This document shows, piece by piece, positions 9,699 to 22,035 of a stretch of 64,000 bases of DNA; position 1 is the first letter of the stretch; the number at the start of each line of letters is the position of its first letter. The stretch is from contig JAPDRO010000024.1 in NCBI GenBank assembly GCA_030247885.1, positions 186,001 to 250,000 on the forward strand. The letters are read 5' to 3'. A program made the position numbers and the translations under genes. The notes below the pieces were generated by a model. It was not told the DNA's origin. It did not search any database and saw only the letters and a list, made by a program, of their open reading frames with translations. This DNA is from Taxawa tesnikishii (nom. ined.) (lineage: Eukaryota; Ascomycota; Dothideomycetes; Dothideales).

Positions 9699-12646
9699 AT
9701 GCCGCCGTCAACAGCTACTGCCGCAGGCCAGATGCCGGCGAAAGACGACATTAATGGAACGTAAGTCAACTCTCTCAAGAACATCACCGATATAGTCCGT
9801 AGCACCTTGAGCTCTGCGACCCAACAACTCTACCGACATCTTCCATAACACCTCTATCTGCGACATGTATCCTACGTGGGAGCAGAATTTGGATGGGATG
9901 AGGGAAAATGGGGTGATAGGAGGGACGGACAGGGACTACTCTTGTTACCTCGCGTCCTGGGGGGTGGGCGGACAGGAAGTGTATCTGGCCTGCGGCTCAC
10001 ATCAGGAGAGACACTGCTAGACCCGTGCTGACATCGCCTCCAGTTGGCAGTTCCTTGAAAATGGCGTCGACAAGATCATCAACCACCTTAGAGAAGGTGT
10101 CGACCTCAAGACGTACATGAGTCTCTACACTGCGATCCACAACTTCTGTACCGCTCAAAAAGCTGTTGGAAACAGCAGTCAGCTCAATGCTACCCATAGG
10201 GGAGGTACGTGCAGACTTTTTCCAGCAGGCGTCTCAACAGTCAGTCCGACCGACTGACTGGCTACTATCGCAATGCGAGTTCACAGCTACTGTGGCATGG
10301 GTGAGGCCTACTGGGCCATATTCACCTCTACAGCTGCGGGCGTCTAAGTATTAGGGTCAAGCATGGCGCGTTCCGTATGCGCATGTGTTGCCTATATGCG
10401 GGCACAGCAGTGATGCTGCTGCATTGTGATAGCAGTCAGTCGGCTCAACCGACTGACTGTTGAGAACCCTGTTTTGAGCATCATGACAGACTGCTGACAA
10501 GAACCAGCTCACCTTCTCGGTGAGGACCTGTATCAGCGGCTCAACCAGTACCTCCAGAGGCATCTCCAAGGTGTTCATGCTCAGATGGTGACACACCAGG
10601 ATGAGGCTCTCTTATCATTTTACATCAAGCAATGGGAACGCTACACCACAGCAGGATCGTACAACAACCACCTGTTCCGTTATCTCAACCGACACTGGGT
10701 CAAGCGCGAGGTGGATGAGGGGAAGAAAGACATTTACGACATCTACACTCTCCACTTGGTACGATGGAAGGAGGATATGTTTGGGACAACACAAAATGCT
10801 GTGATGGATGCCGTGCTCCGCCTGGTTGAGAAACAAAGAAACGGAGAGACCATTGAGCAGAGCCAGATCAAGACCGTTGTGGACTCATTTGTTTCGCTCG
10901 GTATCGATGAGCAGGACAGCACGAAGTCCACTCTGGATGTCTACAGGCAATACTTTGAGAAGCCTTACTTGGAAGCAACAGAAAATTACTACACCAGGGA
11001 ATCCCAGCAATTCCTTGCGGAGAACACCGTGGTTGAGTACATGAAGAAGGCAGAACAGCGCCTTGAGGAAGAGAAGGAGCGTGTCTCGCTGTACCTCTTG
11101 AGCGAGATTATGACTCCGTTGATGAAGACCTGCGAGAAAGCCCTCATTGCGAACCACGCCATAACATTACGTGACGAATTCCAGCAGCTCCTCGATAACG
11201 ACCGCCAAGATGACATGGCTCGAATGTATAAGCTTCTGTCCCGGATTCCTGATGGCCTGGATCCTCTCCGAACCAGGTTCGAAGCGCATGTGCTCAAGGC
11301 TGGCAATGCTGCCGTCGACAAGGCCGTGGCATCTGGTGAGACCGTTGAGCCTAAGACATACGTGGATGCTCTTCTGGAAGTCCACACGAAGTATGCCGAT
11401 CTGGTACAGAAGGCCTTCAACGGAGAGTCCGAATTTGTGCGGTCGCTGGACAACGCTTGCCGAAACTATGTGAACAGAAACTCCCTCTGCAAGAACGGCT
11501 CGACTCGATCGCCAGAACTCCTCTCGAAGCACGCAGACGCCCTGCTTAAGAAGTCCACTAAGAGCACAGAAGAGGACGATATGGAGAAGCAGCTCGACAG
11601 GATCATGACAGTCTTCAAATACATTGAGGACAAGGATGTATTCCACAAGTTCTACTCCCAGACCCTCGCCAAGCGCCTGGTATACGACACTTCAGCATCA
11701 GGAGATGCTGAGGCCAGCATGATCAGCAAGCTGAAGGACGCTAGTGGTTTCGAGTACACCAACAAGTTGCAGCGTATGTTCCAAGACCTGCAGATCTCCA
11801 AGGATCTGAACGCATCCTACGAGGAGCATCGCAACACGAACCTTGATGAGTCTGACCGCAAGGGCATAATCGATGCGTACTACAAGGTACTCGGTACCGG
11901 TATGTGGCCGCTTCAACCACCGACTACACCCTTCGTGCCACCTCAGGAGCTGGTGCGCACATACGAACGCTTTCAAAACTTCTACGTGTCCAAGCACGGT
12001 GGCCGTAAGCTTACATGGCTGTGGCATCTCAGCAAGGGTGAAATTCGTGCCAACTATGTCAAACTGAATAAGGTGCCCTACACGTTCCAGGCCTCTACCT
12101 ACCAAATGGCCATCATGTTGCTCTTCAACGATAGCGAGACCGTCAGCTACGATGAGATGGCCGAGGCGACCAAGCTTAACAAGACGACGCTCGATCCCTC
12201 AATTGCGATCATGGTGAAGGCTAGAGTCATCACGCCTAAGCCCGAAGGTGCAGGTACAGAGAGCGGTACGACTTACACTCTGAACCACGGCTTCAAAAAC
12301 AAGAAGCTCAAGGTCAACTTGAACGTGACGATCAAGGCGGAGCAGAAGCAGGAGGCCGAGGAGACACACAAGACGATCGAGGAGGACCGCAACATGCTCA
12401 TCCAGGTAAGTATCGTATACTCAACGCACCAAGATTGAAAGCTAATCGTCTTTTTAGTCGGCTATCGTCCGTATCATGAAGTCTCGGAAGAAGATGAAGC
12501 ACAGCCAGCTAGTAGCCGAAGTCATCTCGCAAATCAAGTCGCGCTTCGTCCCGAAGGTACCAGACATCAAGAAGAACATCGACATCCTCTTGGAGAAGGA
12601 GTACCTAGAGAGACTTGAGGCCGACGAGCTCGGATATCTGGCATGA
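9699..12646 (+). CDS. CUL1: Cullin-1 type SCF ubiquitin-ligase scaffold
   Basis: Four exons (9699-9760, 10044-10204, 10508-12405, 12458-12646) give 769 residues. The start reads [17 protein letters not shown], and the N-terminal cullin repeat follows ([32 protein letters not shown]), the part that binds Skp1. The middle carries the cullin homology domain, including [16 protein letters not shown] and [13 protein letters not shown]. The C-terminus contains the neddylation region [17 protein letters not shown], whose lysine is the expected Nedd8/Rub1 site, and ends in [15 protein letters not shown], the usual cullin tail. In the family, SCF complexes mark cell-cycle and signalling proteins for degradation. 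Introns 1 and 2 (283 and 303 nt) are long for this window; intron 2 holds an inverted-repeat element listed separately. Confidence 0.95.
10232..10465. mobile_element. MITE-like inverted-repeat element inside cullin intron 2
   Basis: The two ends are inverted copies. The left end (10232-10276) and the reverse complement of the right end (10421-10465) share TCTCAACAGTCAGTC exactly. After a variable gap both have CCGACTGACTG, then CTATCGCAATGC versus CTATCACAATGC. Each end is itself a small hairpin (10238-10260 and 10433-10459). The element is 234 bp and has no coding capacity. Removing it leaves an intron of about 69 nt, the normal size here, which supports insertion into a pre-existing intron. 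No clear target-site duplication is visible, so the transposon family cannot be named. Confidence 0.7.
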
Positions 12647-13292
12647 TTGACGCGGCGGACACGTCTGCTACGGGATATACGAAAGGTTATACTTCGAAAG
12701 GCGTTGGGGCGTTGCTGTCTTAGGTCGTAAGCATATATAGCTCGACGATGGACGTGAGGCACTGGGTGGGACTTTGGAATGGGATCATCCGGTCCTCAGC
12801 ATGGCGTGGGCGTTGCGCATATCTCGTGTGCGCATGATACCTGATGTAGCGTTATGGAAGCATCATTAGCTTCGGGCTGATAGCGAGAAGGCATAGACCG
12901 TGAAGCTTATCACCTCGGTGTCTCTGTGCTTCCTCTCCCTCATCGCCACGTGACGAATCGCGCCTGTTCCTGTGACGCAGCTTAGGCGCGGGTACATGCA
13001 CTAGCCGAAAGTCGATATCTCGGCTCGGGTTGTGTACCAGAATCGCATCCAAACGTGCCTCTACAGGAAAGAGTGGAATTAATATATGACACATCGGTCA
13101 CTTCTACCATCTGTGGAAGTTCGCAAGTCCTGACGACAACTCACCCTCACTTGCTCAAATGCAAGCTCATTTAGCAGCGAGCTTGCGATCCAACATCTTC
13201 CACATGCCGGATCCTTGAATCATCACATCCCACCTTAACCCCTCCGACGCGCCGACACTGGCAGGATCCCAAGCGCAGGAGGAACATACATC
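12647..13292. other. Intergenic between the cullin and UPF2 genes
   Basis: It contains the cullin 3' region and the UPF2 promoter. An 8-bp perfect inverted repeat (GCAAGCTC/GAGCTTGC, 13161-13168 and 13179-13186, 10-nt loop) lies about 110 bp before the UPF2 start. No gene is supported. Confidence 0.45.
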
Positions 13293-16200
13293 ATGGAAAG
13301 ACAGAGAAAGCGTATGTTGTGTGCAGAAGAGCCATGTTTGGAAGGATAGACTAAAGCATGCGCATCAGGCGAACTGCGCGAGCTCAACCTGAGGGTTTGG
13401 GCTGGGGAGAGAGGTGCGTATACCAAACAATCCGATTACATACGAGGCTGTCTGTATACTCATCAGTTGGCGCAGATGTCTTCCCCGTTCAGGGCTCTCT
13501 CGACTCGTCTATGAAGAAGAACACCGCCTTCATCAAGCGTCTACGCACCGCAATCAATGCCGCCGGCCTTAGCACCTTTATGCAGGAAATTCGCACGCTG
13601 TCGCTACACAAATACCTCTCCGAGCTCATATCGGCATGCTTTGAAGGCCTTTGCAAGCTGAGAACCCCTGGAGAAATCGCCGCCGGCGTGGAAATTGTCG
13701 CGGCATTGCACCAGCGCTTCGGTCCAGAGGAGTTTACTAGCTACATTGGCTGGCATATTGGCCGCGGACTCAGTTCGCCAGACAAGGCGCAGTTGAAGGC
13801 TTTACCGCAGGAGGTCAGGGAAAGAGAAGAAAAAGAGAGGATTGCAAGGCAGCGCATCCTTCTGCGTGTGGCTACAGAACTATGGCTCGTTGGCGTATTG
13901 AAAAGCTTGGAAGATGTGGCGAGACCAGAAGAGGCTGGCAAGGCTAAGGACACTGGAAAGGCAGGAGACGGTCTACCCAAGTCAAAGACGAATGGAGCAC
14001 GCCAGGACGCTGCGGACCCAGAGCCCTTCCCCTGGAAGTCCTGAAGGATATGCTAGGTCATGATCGCGAGCACGTCAACCTTCCGCTGGTAGTCATCTTC
14101 GTCAAAGCGTTTGCTTGGGATATCTTGGGGTCCAAGGCGACCAAAGCAGAGGGACGTAGAACTGTCACTGAAGACGGCGCGACAGCAGTCACAGATGGAA
14201 GATTGGAATCGGCTACATCCACGGATGATGACGAGGTCGGCTCTTCGGATGCGCCCATCATTGCGCCGGAACTGCAGCAACGATTCAAGAACATTTTGAC
14301 ACGTTATTTCGAAGATGTGAAGGCGCACATTTTGCGGGACCAAAAACACCTCACAGCGCAAGGGCGTCGCAATGCTGAAGCCTATGTCAAGTCTGGTGAG
14401 GTCTTCGAGGATAGACAAGCCAACTACGAAAAGCAGATGAAGGCACAGGAGAAATTGGTCTCGAACGCACAAACACTGGCAGACGCCCTAGGTGCAGAAA
14501 TGCCAGACCTGTCGGAGAAGGAGACCTCAGCTACAGGAGCAGACGGTGCGATCGGCCTCGTCAAGACCGGCGAGTATTTGCGCGGTCAAGGTGAAGGTGC
14601 CGGAATCTGGGAAGATGAGGAGGAGCGCCGCTTCTATGAGAACCTTGTTGATCTAAAGGACAGAGTTCCTGGTATCTTGCTGGAAGATGGCAAGAAGAAG
14701 AAGACGGACGGCGATGAGCAGGTCGGCAAGAGAATCGAAGACAAACCGACCGAAGCGGCTGATGGCAAAGAGAAGCCGGACGAAACGGATGCCAAACCTG
14801 CTGAGACTGACGACCAGTCGACAGCCATTGCGAACAAAACTGTCGGCGCTCAGGTAGACGCTCTTCTCGCCCGCCTCGCTGAGCTGACTACGAAAGACCA
14901 AGTCGACCAGTTTGCCATTGACTTCTGCTTTCTCAACTCCAAGGCTTCAAGGAACCGCTTAATCAAGGCTGTCCAAGATATACCGAAGGGCCGGACTGAC
15001 CTTCTGCCACTCTATTCCCGCCTCATCGCAACCCTTGGCAGACACCTGGCGGATGTGTCTCAGGGTCTCGTTTCATATTTGGACGATGAGTTCCGCAGCC
15101 TGCAGCGTCGCAAAACCAAGGACTTCCTGGGACAAGTTCGTATGGTGAACATCAGGTACATTGCCGAACTCACCAAGTTTGGTGTTGTTCCTGAGCATGT
15201 CATCTTCCATTGCCTCAAAGTCAGCTTGGACGACTTCTCACGAATGAATATCGAAATCATCTCTAGCCTTTTGGAGAACTGCGGTCGTTATCTACTTCGC
15301 AACCCTGAGACATCTCCCAGGATGAGTTCGTTCCTCGAGACCCTCCAACGCAAGAAGGCTGCACAGCATCTTGGCCAACAGGAGCGTATGCTTCTTGAGA
15401 ATGCCATGTATTACGTCAACCCTCCGGAGAGAGCAGCAATCCAGCAAAAAGAACGCACCCCTCTCGACCTGTATGTTCGCAAGCTGATCTATCTTGATCT
15501 CTCGAAGCGGTCCTTGGAGAAAATCATCAAACAGATTAGGAAATTGCACTGGGAGGAACCAGAGGTACCCGAGCTGTTACGCAAGATCTTTACCAAACCT
15601 GGCAAGATAAAGTACAGTAATGTCTATCTGCTTGCAGTCATACTCGGCGCATTGCACAAGTACCATCAAGATTTTACAATCCTGGTTATGGACGATCTTC
15701 TGGAGAGGATCACGGCCGGTCTTGAGATCAACGACTTCAAGTTCAATCAGAAGCGTATTGCAGAGGTCAAGTATCTTGGCGAGTTATACATCTACCGCAT
15801 GGTAGACTCCGGTCTGATCTTTGATACACTGTACAAGCTTCTCAACTATGGTCATCCTGGAGGGTTTGCTCGGCCCGACAGCATCTGTGCAATCGACCTG
15901 CCTGATGACTACTTCCGCGTCCGCCTTGTTTGCAGCCTACTCGAAACTTGCGGAATGTATTTTGATAAGGGCAATGTCAAGAAGAAGCTCGATTTCTTCC
16001 TGACTTTCTTCCAGTACTACATCCAGACTAAGGATCCTGTACCTATGGACATGGACTTCGTCATTCAGGATACTTTTGCTCTCCTACGTCCTCAGTGGAA
16101 GGTTGCTGCAACCATGGAAGAAGCCAGTCATGCCTTTGCGGAGGCATGCAAGCAGAACTACCAAAACATCGCTGCGGGCAGACCTTCGGAGACAGATGAG

Positions 16201-17365
16201 CCCGAAGAAGTGGATGTTTCTGACGATGCTCGCGATGATGAAGACATTCCCCGTACTGAGGATGACGATGATAACGAGAAGTCATCTGGTGAAGAGGCGG
16301 CGGTATGGCATAACACAACCGATCTTGTGTGTGCTGAATGCTGATTAAGAGACAGGAACCGAATGACGAAGAGCCCTCTGGGAGCCTGTCCGACGAAGAA
16401 GAAGAGCAGATCGTTGTCACCCGACCGGAAGACCAACGCGATCCTGAGGCTGACGCCGAGTTCGATCGCGAGTTGGCGAAGATGATGGCCGAAAGCGTAG
16501 AGTCCCGCAAGTTCGACAGAAAGCCCATGTTCGATGTACCGCTTCCGATGCGCCGGACGGCAAAAGATATCTCGTCGAGTGCCGACGATGCTACTGACAG
16601 CACAGCACCGGCAGGTGGAGCCAACACGATGAAGTTCGCTTTATTGAGCAGGAAGGGCAACCGTCAGCAGGCAAGCTTACATACCAATACCTCTATATCG
16701 TTTCCAACTTGCTGTGTTCATACTTTGCTAACACTCGGTAGACTCGTGCAATCGATTTGCCAGCCGATTCGAACTTTGCTGTGGCCATGCGTACGCAGCA
16801 GCAAGCCGAGCGTGCCGAGCAGCAACGCATCAAGAGTCTTGTCCTGAACTATGACCTCCGCGAAGACGACGCAAACGATGGTGAATCCGCCTTTTCTTAC
16901 GTTCTGCAACCCAACACCAACCGCTCCGTCCTCATCGGCAAGGGCGCTCTGAACAACCCCAATGCTCGCCATTTCAACAATGCGAGCCGTCGTGAAAATG
17001 ACATAAGACTCCCCTCCACTCGTTCTGCTTCCGCTCCCGTTCCCGGCGCTCAAACCACCCTGCAAAAGGGGTCTGCCAACAAAACAACACATGCTGATTC
17101 TAGTACGACTACAGCGTCCGACCTCCACTCGCCGTACAGCCAACCAAGGCTTGACAAGGCAGGAAGCACGCGCAACAACCAGCGCGCGAGGAAGTTGCAG
17201 CTTAGTGATGTCGATTGGTACGCAAACAAAGAATTTCGCAAACCTCCACCTTCCGATGCGGTCTCCCTGGACGCCTACATTGTCAAAGACCGCGCAGTGT
17301 CAACGACTATGGCGGCGAGAACGGCAAGCCGAGGGAGCGCGGGAATAGGAACTTTAGCTGACTAA
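13293..17365 (+). CDS. UPF2: UPF2/NMD2, nonsense-mediated mRNA decay factor
   Basis: Five exons: 13293-13311, 13369-13413, 13476-16302, 16350-16670 and 16742-17365. The two tiny 5' exons reconstruct MERQRKRELRELNLRVWAGER, leading into DVFPVQGSLDSSMKKNTAFI, the classic UPF2 start. Three MIF4G-type regions follow; the second includes DQFAIDFCFLNSKASRNRL and the third FTKPGKIKYSNVYLLAVILG. An acidic stretch and the C-terminal UPF1-binding segment close the protein (TRAIDLPADSNFAVAMRTQ, LVLNYDLREDDANDGE). In the family UPF2 bridges UPF1 and UPF3 in the cytoplasm. The last intron uses a GC donor (16671-16741). Frame is lost once at the C-run 14029-14032; one extra C gives FPLEVLKDMLGHDREH and a product of about 1278 residues. 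I treat this as an under-call. Confidence 0.95.
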
Positions 17366-18196
17366 GGCCCCGTACGTGGGCGTTGCAGGACTTAAGATGA
17401 CGGCTGGCAGTATCCTTAGCTGGGTGCCGTCATTATACCGCAATATTCCACTGGAAGAGATACACCACCATGCTGCGCTAACCCTGACATGAAGAACCGG
17501 ATGGAAAACAGATGGACGGACTGTGGTCGAAGCATACGATCTACCATGGCGATGATCTGATCAGCCTCAGCAGTCCACGAGCCATGGACAACATCGTACT
17601 GTTGCGGCGAGTCCGACGCCGTTGCCGACTGGACTCTGTCCTGCGGCGGCCGCTGTCGATCGCGCAACAGCTCGTCATTGCACCGGAGCAGCGGCAGCCA
17701 GTCGACAGGGCAAAGTGTGACGGAGGGGGAAGACTGGCGGGAACGTAGGAAGGATGGCAGACGGACGTTTTCACACAGTATCATTTCGTTACACGCACAC
17801 CACTGACCGTAGTCACTCGTTCAGGCCTTTGCGCTCGTTTCTTCCGGGTCGAACGAACTGCATCTGCTTCAATAGCATAGTTCTTCAAGACTACAAAACC
17901 GAGATCCGTGACGCTTGAAGCCCAACAGCACCCCTCAGGTATCATAAAAAGAACATTCACAGGGTCCTCCCGGTTAACAATGATCATCGACTTTTGTTCC
18001 GTCATCGCAATTTGCCCCGCCAACGGCGGCGCCGCGCCCATGGCATCACATCCCAACCCATCCCTCGCTCCAAGAATAGAAATCGAACTCGACCATAAAC
18101 GTCTAACCCTCCATGTTAGGATCCACACCATGCATCTTCCCATGTCCGTTCATCTCGCAATCGCCACCAGCAGGGTGACATCAGCCAGCGGCGGCC
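17366..18196. other. Intergenic, nothing recognised
   Basis: This is the convergent gap between UPF2 and the minus-strand polyQ-containing gene. Short frames exist on both strands (for example 17781-18143 minus), but none looks like a protein family, so I call none of them. Confidence 0.5.
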
Positions 18197-18694
18197 TCAA
18201 TGCACACCCGACGAGGTCGAGTATCCGGCCCTCACATCGCCACCACTCAGCATCCTCTCCATCATGGCCCTCTTCTGGTCTCCCGCATTCCAACTCTGCT
18301 GTCTGCCCAACAGACCCATGTCCGGCCTCGCCTGCTGCTGCTGCTGCTCGCCGACCTCGTCGCCGCGGTACTTGTATCCCGCGCCCGGCGTCACGGCGGC
18401 GGCGGCGCCGCTGCCCGATGCGGCCGCCTCGGCGCGCTGGGCGGCCTCCTTGAGCGCGTCTTCGTAGTTGTGGGTCCGGCGTCTGTGCAGCTGGGGATGC
18501 TGGCTCGGTGCCGGTTCTGCGGTGTCCGAGGCGGTGGTGTTGACGGGCGTGAGCGGGACATCGCCTTCGCTGCCCAGGCCGGCGGGCACGGCGCTGGTGG
18601 AGGTGGTGGGGAGGTTGTCCGGGTCGATGACGGCGCGGGTCGACATGGTCGAGGCGCGCTGGAAGGCGTAGGTTGGTGAGGATGGAGTCGCCAT
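18197..18694 (-). CDS. Conserved-looking fungal protein of unknown function, low complexity
   Basis: A 165-residue intronless protein starting MATPSSPTYAFQRASTMSTR. I do not recognise a named domain. It is rich in Ala, Ser, Thr and Gln, with a short QQQQQ tract encoded by a CTG-type triplet run (18332-18348 on the plus strand). Two ordered-looking segments stand out: RRRTHNYEDALKEAAQRAE, a charged amphipathic helix, and DMGLLGRQQSWNAGDQKRAM followed by MERMLSG. The second could be a short binding motif. The inner ATG at 18694 is chosen because the longer frame adds a non-typical leader. It has no signal peptide or membrane segment. It may be a small regulatory or stress protein, but that is speculation. 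Confidence 0.6.
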   Translation of the reverse strand: MATPSSPTYAFQRASTMSTRAVIDPDNLPTTSTSAVPAGLGSEGDVPLTPVNTTASDTAEPAPSQHPQLHRRRTHNYEDALKEAAQRAEAAASGSGAAAAVTPGAGYKYRGDEVGEQQQQQARPDMGLLGRQQSWNAGDQKRAMMERMLSGGDVRAGYSTSSGVH

Positions 18695-20162
18695 GAGCGG
18701 GTGGTTCGTTGTTGTTAGGACTGCGGGGATGCTGATGATGTGCTGCAAGTGTGCTGCTGGTCGGGTGCTTGTGAGGGTGGAGAGCTCTGTTATAGCTTGT
18801 GCGTGGATGCCTGTAGGCGATTGAGTAACTGTTGTGGATGCTTGTTGTATTTGAGCGGAGGAGCTGCTTTGTTTGAGTGGAGGAGTTGCTTTGATAGTAT
18901 AATGAGAGGCACTGGAGCTCGAGGTTTCGAGTATAAGAATGAGAACAAGAATGAGGGGTTGTTTTGCTTGTGAGAGCTGGGGAAGGCGCGGGGTGCTGAT
19001 CTCGCGGTGATCACCAGACCCTGAAACCGATTCTGGCTTTGCAAGGACAGGGCAGGGCAGTTCGAGCCCGCGCCATCTCCAGCGAGTAGCTGTTCATTCG
19101 ACTTCTACATGGCAGGTACTACTGTACAGAGCTACCGAAAAAGCAGGAGCTCGTCAGCGGCACCACCCGACGTCTTTCCCAATTGCGTCTTCAGGGAGTG
19201 AATGCCGCCATCGCGCATCGCAAGAGGGAGAAGGGCCAGTCCGCCGCTCCCGGCAATTCGTACCCTGACCCTGCATGTTTAGCCACCAGCACCAGCACCA
19301 GCATCAGCACCAGCACCAGATCCCCACTTTGACCACGCGACCTCTTCCAAAATCAGAAACACCACGTCCACACCATATCGGGCCCTCCCGACGGTATGCC
19401 GTTCATCGACTTCCACTGCCCGCGCACAGAGAAGGAGGGTGCGCGATCAATGACGATCCTTCAACGGCAAGGTCGCTGTTATCGGTACGGCCTGCCTGCA
19501 CAATGACATCCTGGGCGGTTACGGGAAACGGTCGCCTTCCCCAACAAACGGTAGGTATATCGAACGTATGGCAGGAGAGCGGGGCCGTCAGTCCGCACTT
19601 GGAAGGCATGCTACCCTTAAGTGGTGACAGGGTAACGGTGTGTACGATGAAGACAAGACCAGACCGACGACGTCTTGAAGCTGTGGCCGTGCTGACAATG
19701 ACAAGAGTTGTGCTGACGCCTCAGAGGAGAAAGTCGGTGTGACTAGCGAAACTAATGCATCCCCAAACCGCCTTCTTCACCGACGTCTTGCCAGCCCGTT
19801 TGGAGTCTTGCACAAGGGCCACGGCACGTCCGCCGGTAGAACTCCATCCGATCGCGCGACTCCGCCGTTGGGCATCACGCCTAGGCTTACTGTGTCAGCT
19901 ATCGGAAACACATTTCTGTTCCCGCGCTATAGAAACCCAGCTTCCTGTTCACCATTACAGGAGCTCAGCCTCAATAACCCGAGCACTTCTATATCTTTCC
20001 CTTTCCCTTTCTCCTGCCTCAATCGAACGCAGTTGTAGATACCAGAATCATCAATCCTCCATTGTCCAGGTCAACCGCCTCCTATCTATAACGTGTCCGG
20101 GACTGCCGCCATCACAACTCCACTTTGTCGCAAATATCGCAAAGCGCCCTGTATCCGTCAAC
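18695..20162. other. Intergenic with a CACCAG hexamer repeat
   Basis: Divergent gap between the polyQ-containing gene and the cyclin-fold gene. A short CACCAG-type repeat lies at 19283-19319. Pyrimidine-rich sequence at about 19980-20020 probably belongs to the promoter or leader of the cyclin-fold gene. An open frame at 19275-19742 begins inside the repeat and is not supported as a gene. Confidence 0.45.
19283..19319. repeat. CACCAG-type microsatellite
   Basis: About six copies of a CACCAG unit, one altered to CATCAG, run in tandem. Confidence 0.8.
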
Positions 20163-21006
20163 ATGTTCGACACTCTAGCCCCACCTTCTCCGGCCTTGAG
20201 CTTCTGCAGCTCTATCGCTTCGGACGACCTAGATGCCTTGCTTGATAATCTCGGACCTCTGTCTGGACTTCCAACACCGCCGCCAGCTAAGCAGTTGGGA
20301 AAGGACAATGCCCTCATTTCCGTGACGGGAGTTGAAGACGATGAGGAGTTTGCGGACAACTATGGTAACCAAGGCCTTCTCAAGTGCATCCTCGTGCCCA
20401 AGCTGACTAGCAGCAGATTACGCGCAGGTTCTCACAAGCGTCGCCGCTGGTGCTGATCATGTCTCGGAGACCATGGTTGAGTCGGTGGCACGCATGCTTG
20501 ATCTGGCCCGCCTACCGCTGGAAACGCTCGCTCTCGCTTACAACATCCTGGATCACCTGAATCCTGACACGCTGGCGCTTTCCCACATTCGAGCTGCAGG
20601 ACTCTTCAGCAAGTCCGCGCGGCAAACCCTTCTTGTCACGCTCTCCGCACTCTACCTCGGCGCTTCCACATTCGACGATGTAAGCCAGACGCTGTCATGC
20701 TGGTCGCGCGATGTGGCAGAGGGCTCCTGCACCGCTCGCGAACTCGAATCGACGAACCAGACCCTTCTTGCGAACCTGGATTGGAGATTGCATCCTTTGA
20801 CCAGTGCGGATAAGCTGGCGTCTGCAATCGACCGATTGCAAGGCATTCCTATCGCCAGCGAGGCTATTATCAACGTCCTGCCACCGACTCCGCCTTGCGT
20901 GAAGCCCATGCTTCTCAGACTGGACAGCAATGTTACCAAGATCCAGCATGGCCTCCCCACGCCTACCTCGCCAACTGATGGCGATAAGGGTTGTCCTTTT
21001 CTCTGA
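20163..21006 (+). CDS. Cyclin-fold protein
   Basis: Two exons (20163-20364 and 20417-21006) encode 263 residues. The N-terminus (FDTLAPPSPALSFCSSIASD) is disordered and ends in an acidic patch. Joining the exons gives ADNYDYAQVLTSVAAGADHV, then a cyclin-like helical bundle: LPLETLALAYNILDHL, RQTLLVTLSALYLGASTFDD and CTARELESTNQTLLANLDWRL. The last matches the segment of cyclins where the N-lobe meets the fifth helix. The family pairs with a cyclin-dependent kinase; a Pcl/Pho80-like role is possible but not shown. The acceptor is a CAGCAG (NAGNAG) site, so two proteins differing by one alanine may be made. The end carries several T/SP sites that could be phosphorylated. Confidence 0.8.
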
Positions 21007-22035
21007 GAGTGGACATGGTGTTGTCATCCATGTCTCTTCATCTTTTCATAGTCCTTCTCAACCTGGGAACACCCAGCTGTCGAAAGAAAGTAGTAGTGCT
21101 TATGGATGTTGCTGCACACTCCGGGGCGCAGTTGCGTTTTCTGGCTTTGGCGGTCACACGCGTCTACGGATTTCCTTTTTGTCGAGATACCCATTAGTTT
21201 AAGCTCTTATCCTGTTAATCTACGAATCTTGATGTTCGTTTCCTCGGTCCCCTATCACAGTGCCGTTGTTCTTCACACAAGATTGTATTTCAGAGCTTCG
21301 GGTAGAATCAAGGCCGCTGTGTAAGGACCGCTCCCGATTCCGGTCCGTACCTATAGCCTCAACGTCCGAGCGTATCGTTGTAAGCCTGGTACACTAACGA
21401 GTCGTTAGAGTCGAGCTGCATAGCCATGTGTGCCTCTGACAGTTGGACGTGACGCTTCTGTCGTAAGCGATCGTGTTGTCCTTCGCGTCGCAGCAACTCC
21501 TTACCCAAACCTTGTCCTGCTCAAAGGCCGGTCTTATTTCCTTTCGGATGGGAGCGGTCCGGTCAATCATTTCCCGCTTTTTTCATGTGATTGTGAGCTG
21601 AGAAGTCTGTGCTCGAGTCCTTCTTGAGTCGCAACACGGTGGAAGCGCCTCTTCAGTGCTCCATTGATCATGACTGAATCGCATGGCGCGGAAATGTGCG
21701 TCTTGTAAAGGTGCAAGAGGTGCCAACGCTGCACAATGAGTAAGGTGGCTTGAGCATTCCTCAACGATAGCCAGCGCAAGACTCGATTCCGGGCCGGTCC
21801 CAACCCCACACAATCCCTGTCAAGGGCAGGCACCCCGCGTGTTTACTGGAGCAAGCGCATTGCAGCAGTCTCTCAACAGTTGGAGCCGCATCTCTCTCTT
21901 CCCTTCCCATCCCGAGCTCCTGTCAATCTCTATCCTCTTTCGTTCCCTGCCGCACGCTGTCCCAAGTCCCTCAATCTTTACGTATACGTACCCTTTGTTT
22001 GTATACTCCCCGCACCTCGGTAACCACCAGCAGCA
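21007..22035. promoter_or_regulatory. Upstream region of glycogen phosphorylase
   Basis: About 1 kb without a gene. The last 150 bp (about 21885-22030) is strongly pyrimidine-rich on the plus strand, as is common just before fungal start codons. No STRE or PKA-type site was scored. Confidence 0.5.

Noticed and set aside
19275-19742. 155-residue frame beginning with a His/Gln run
   Set aside because: It starts inside a CACCAG microsatellite and shows no ordered or conserved segment.
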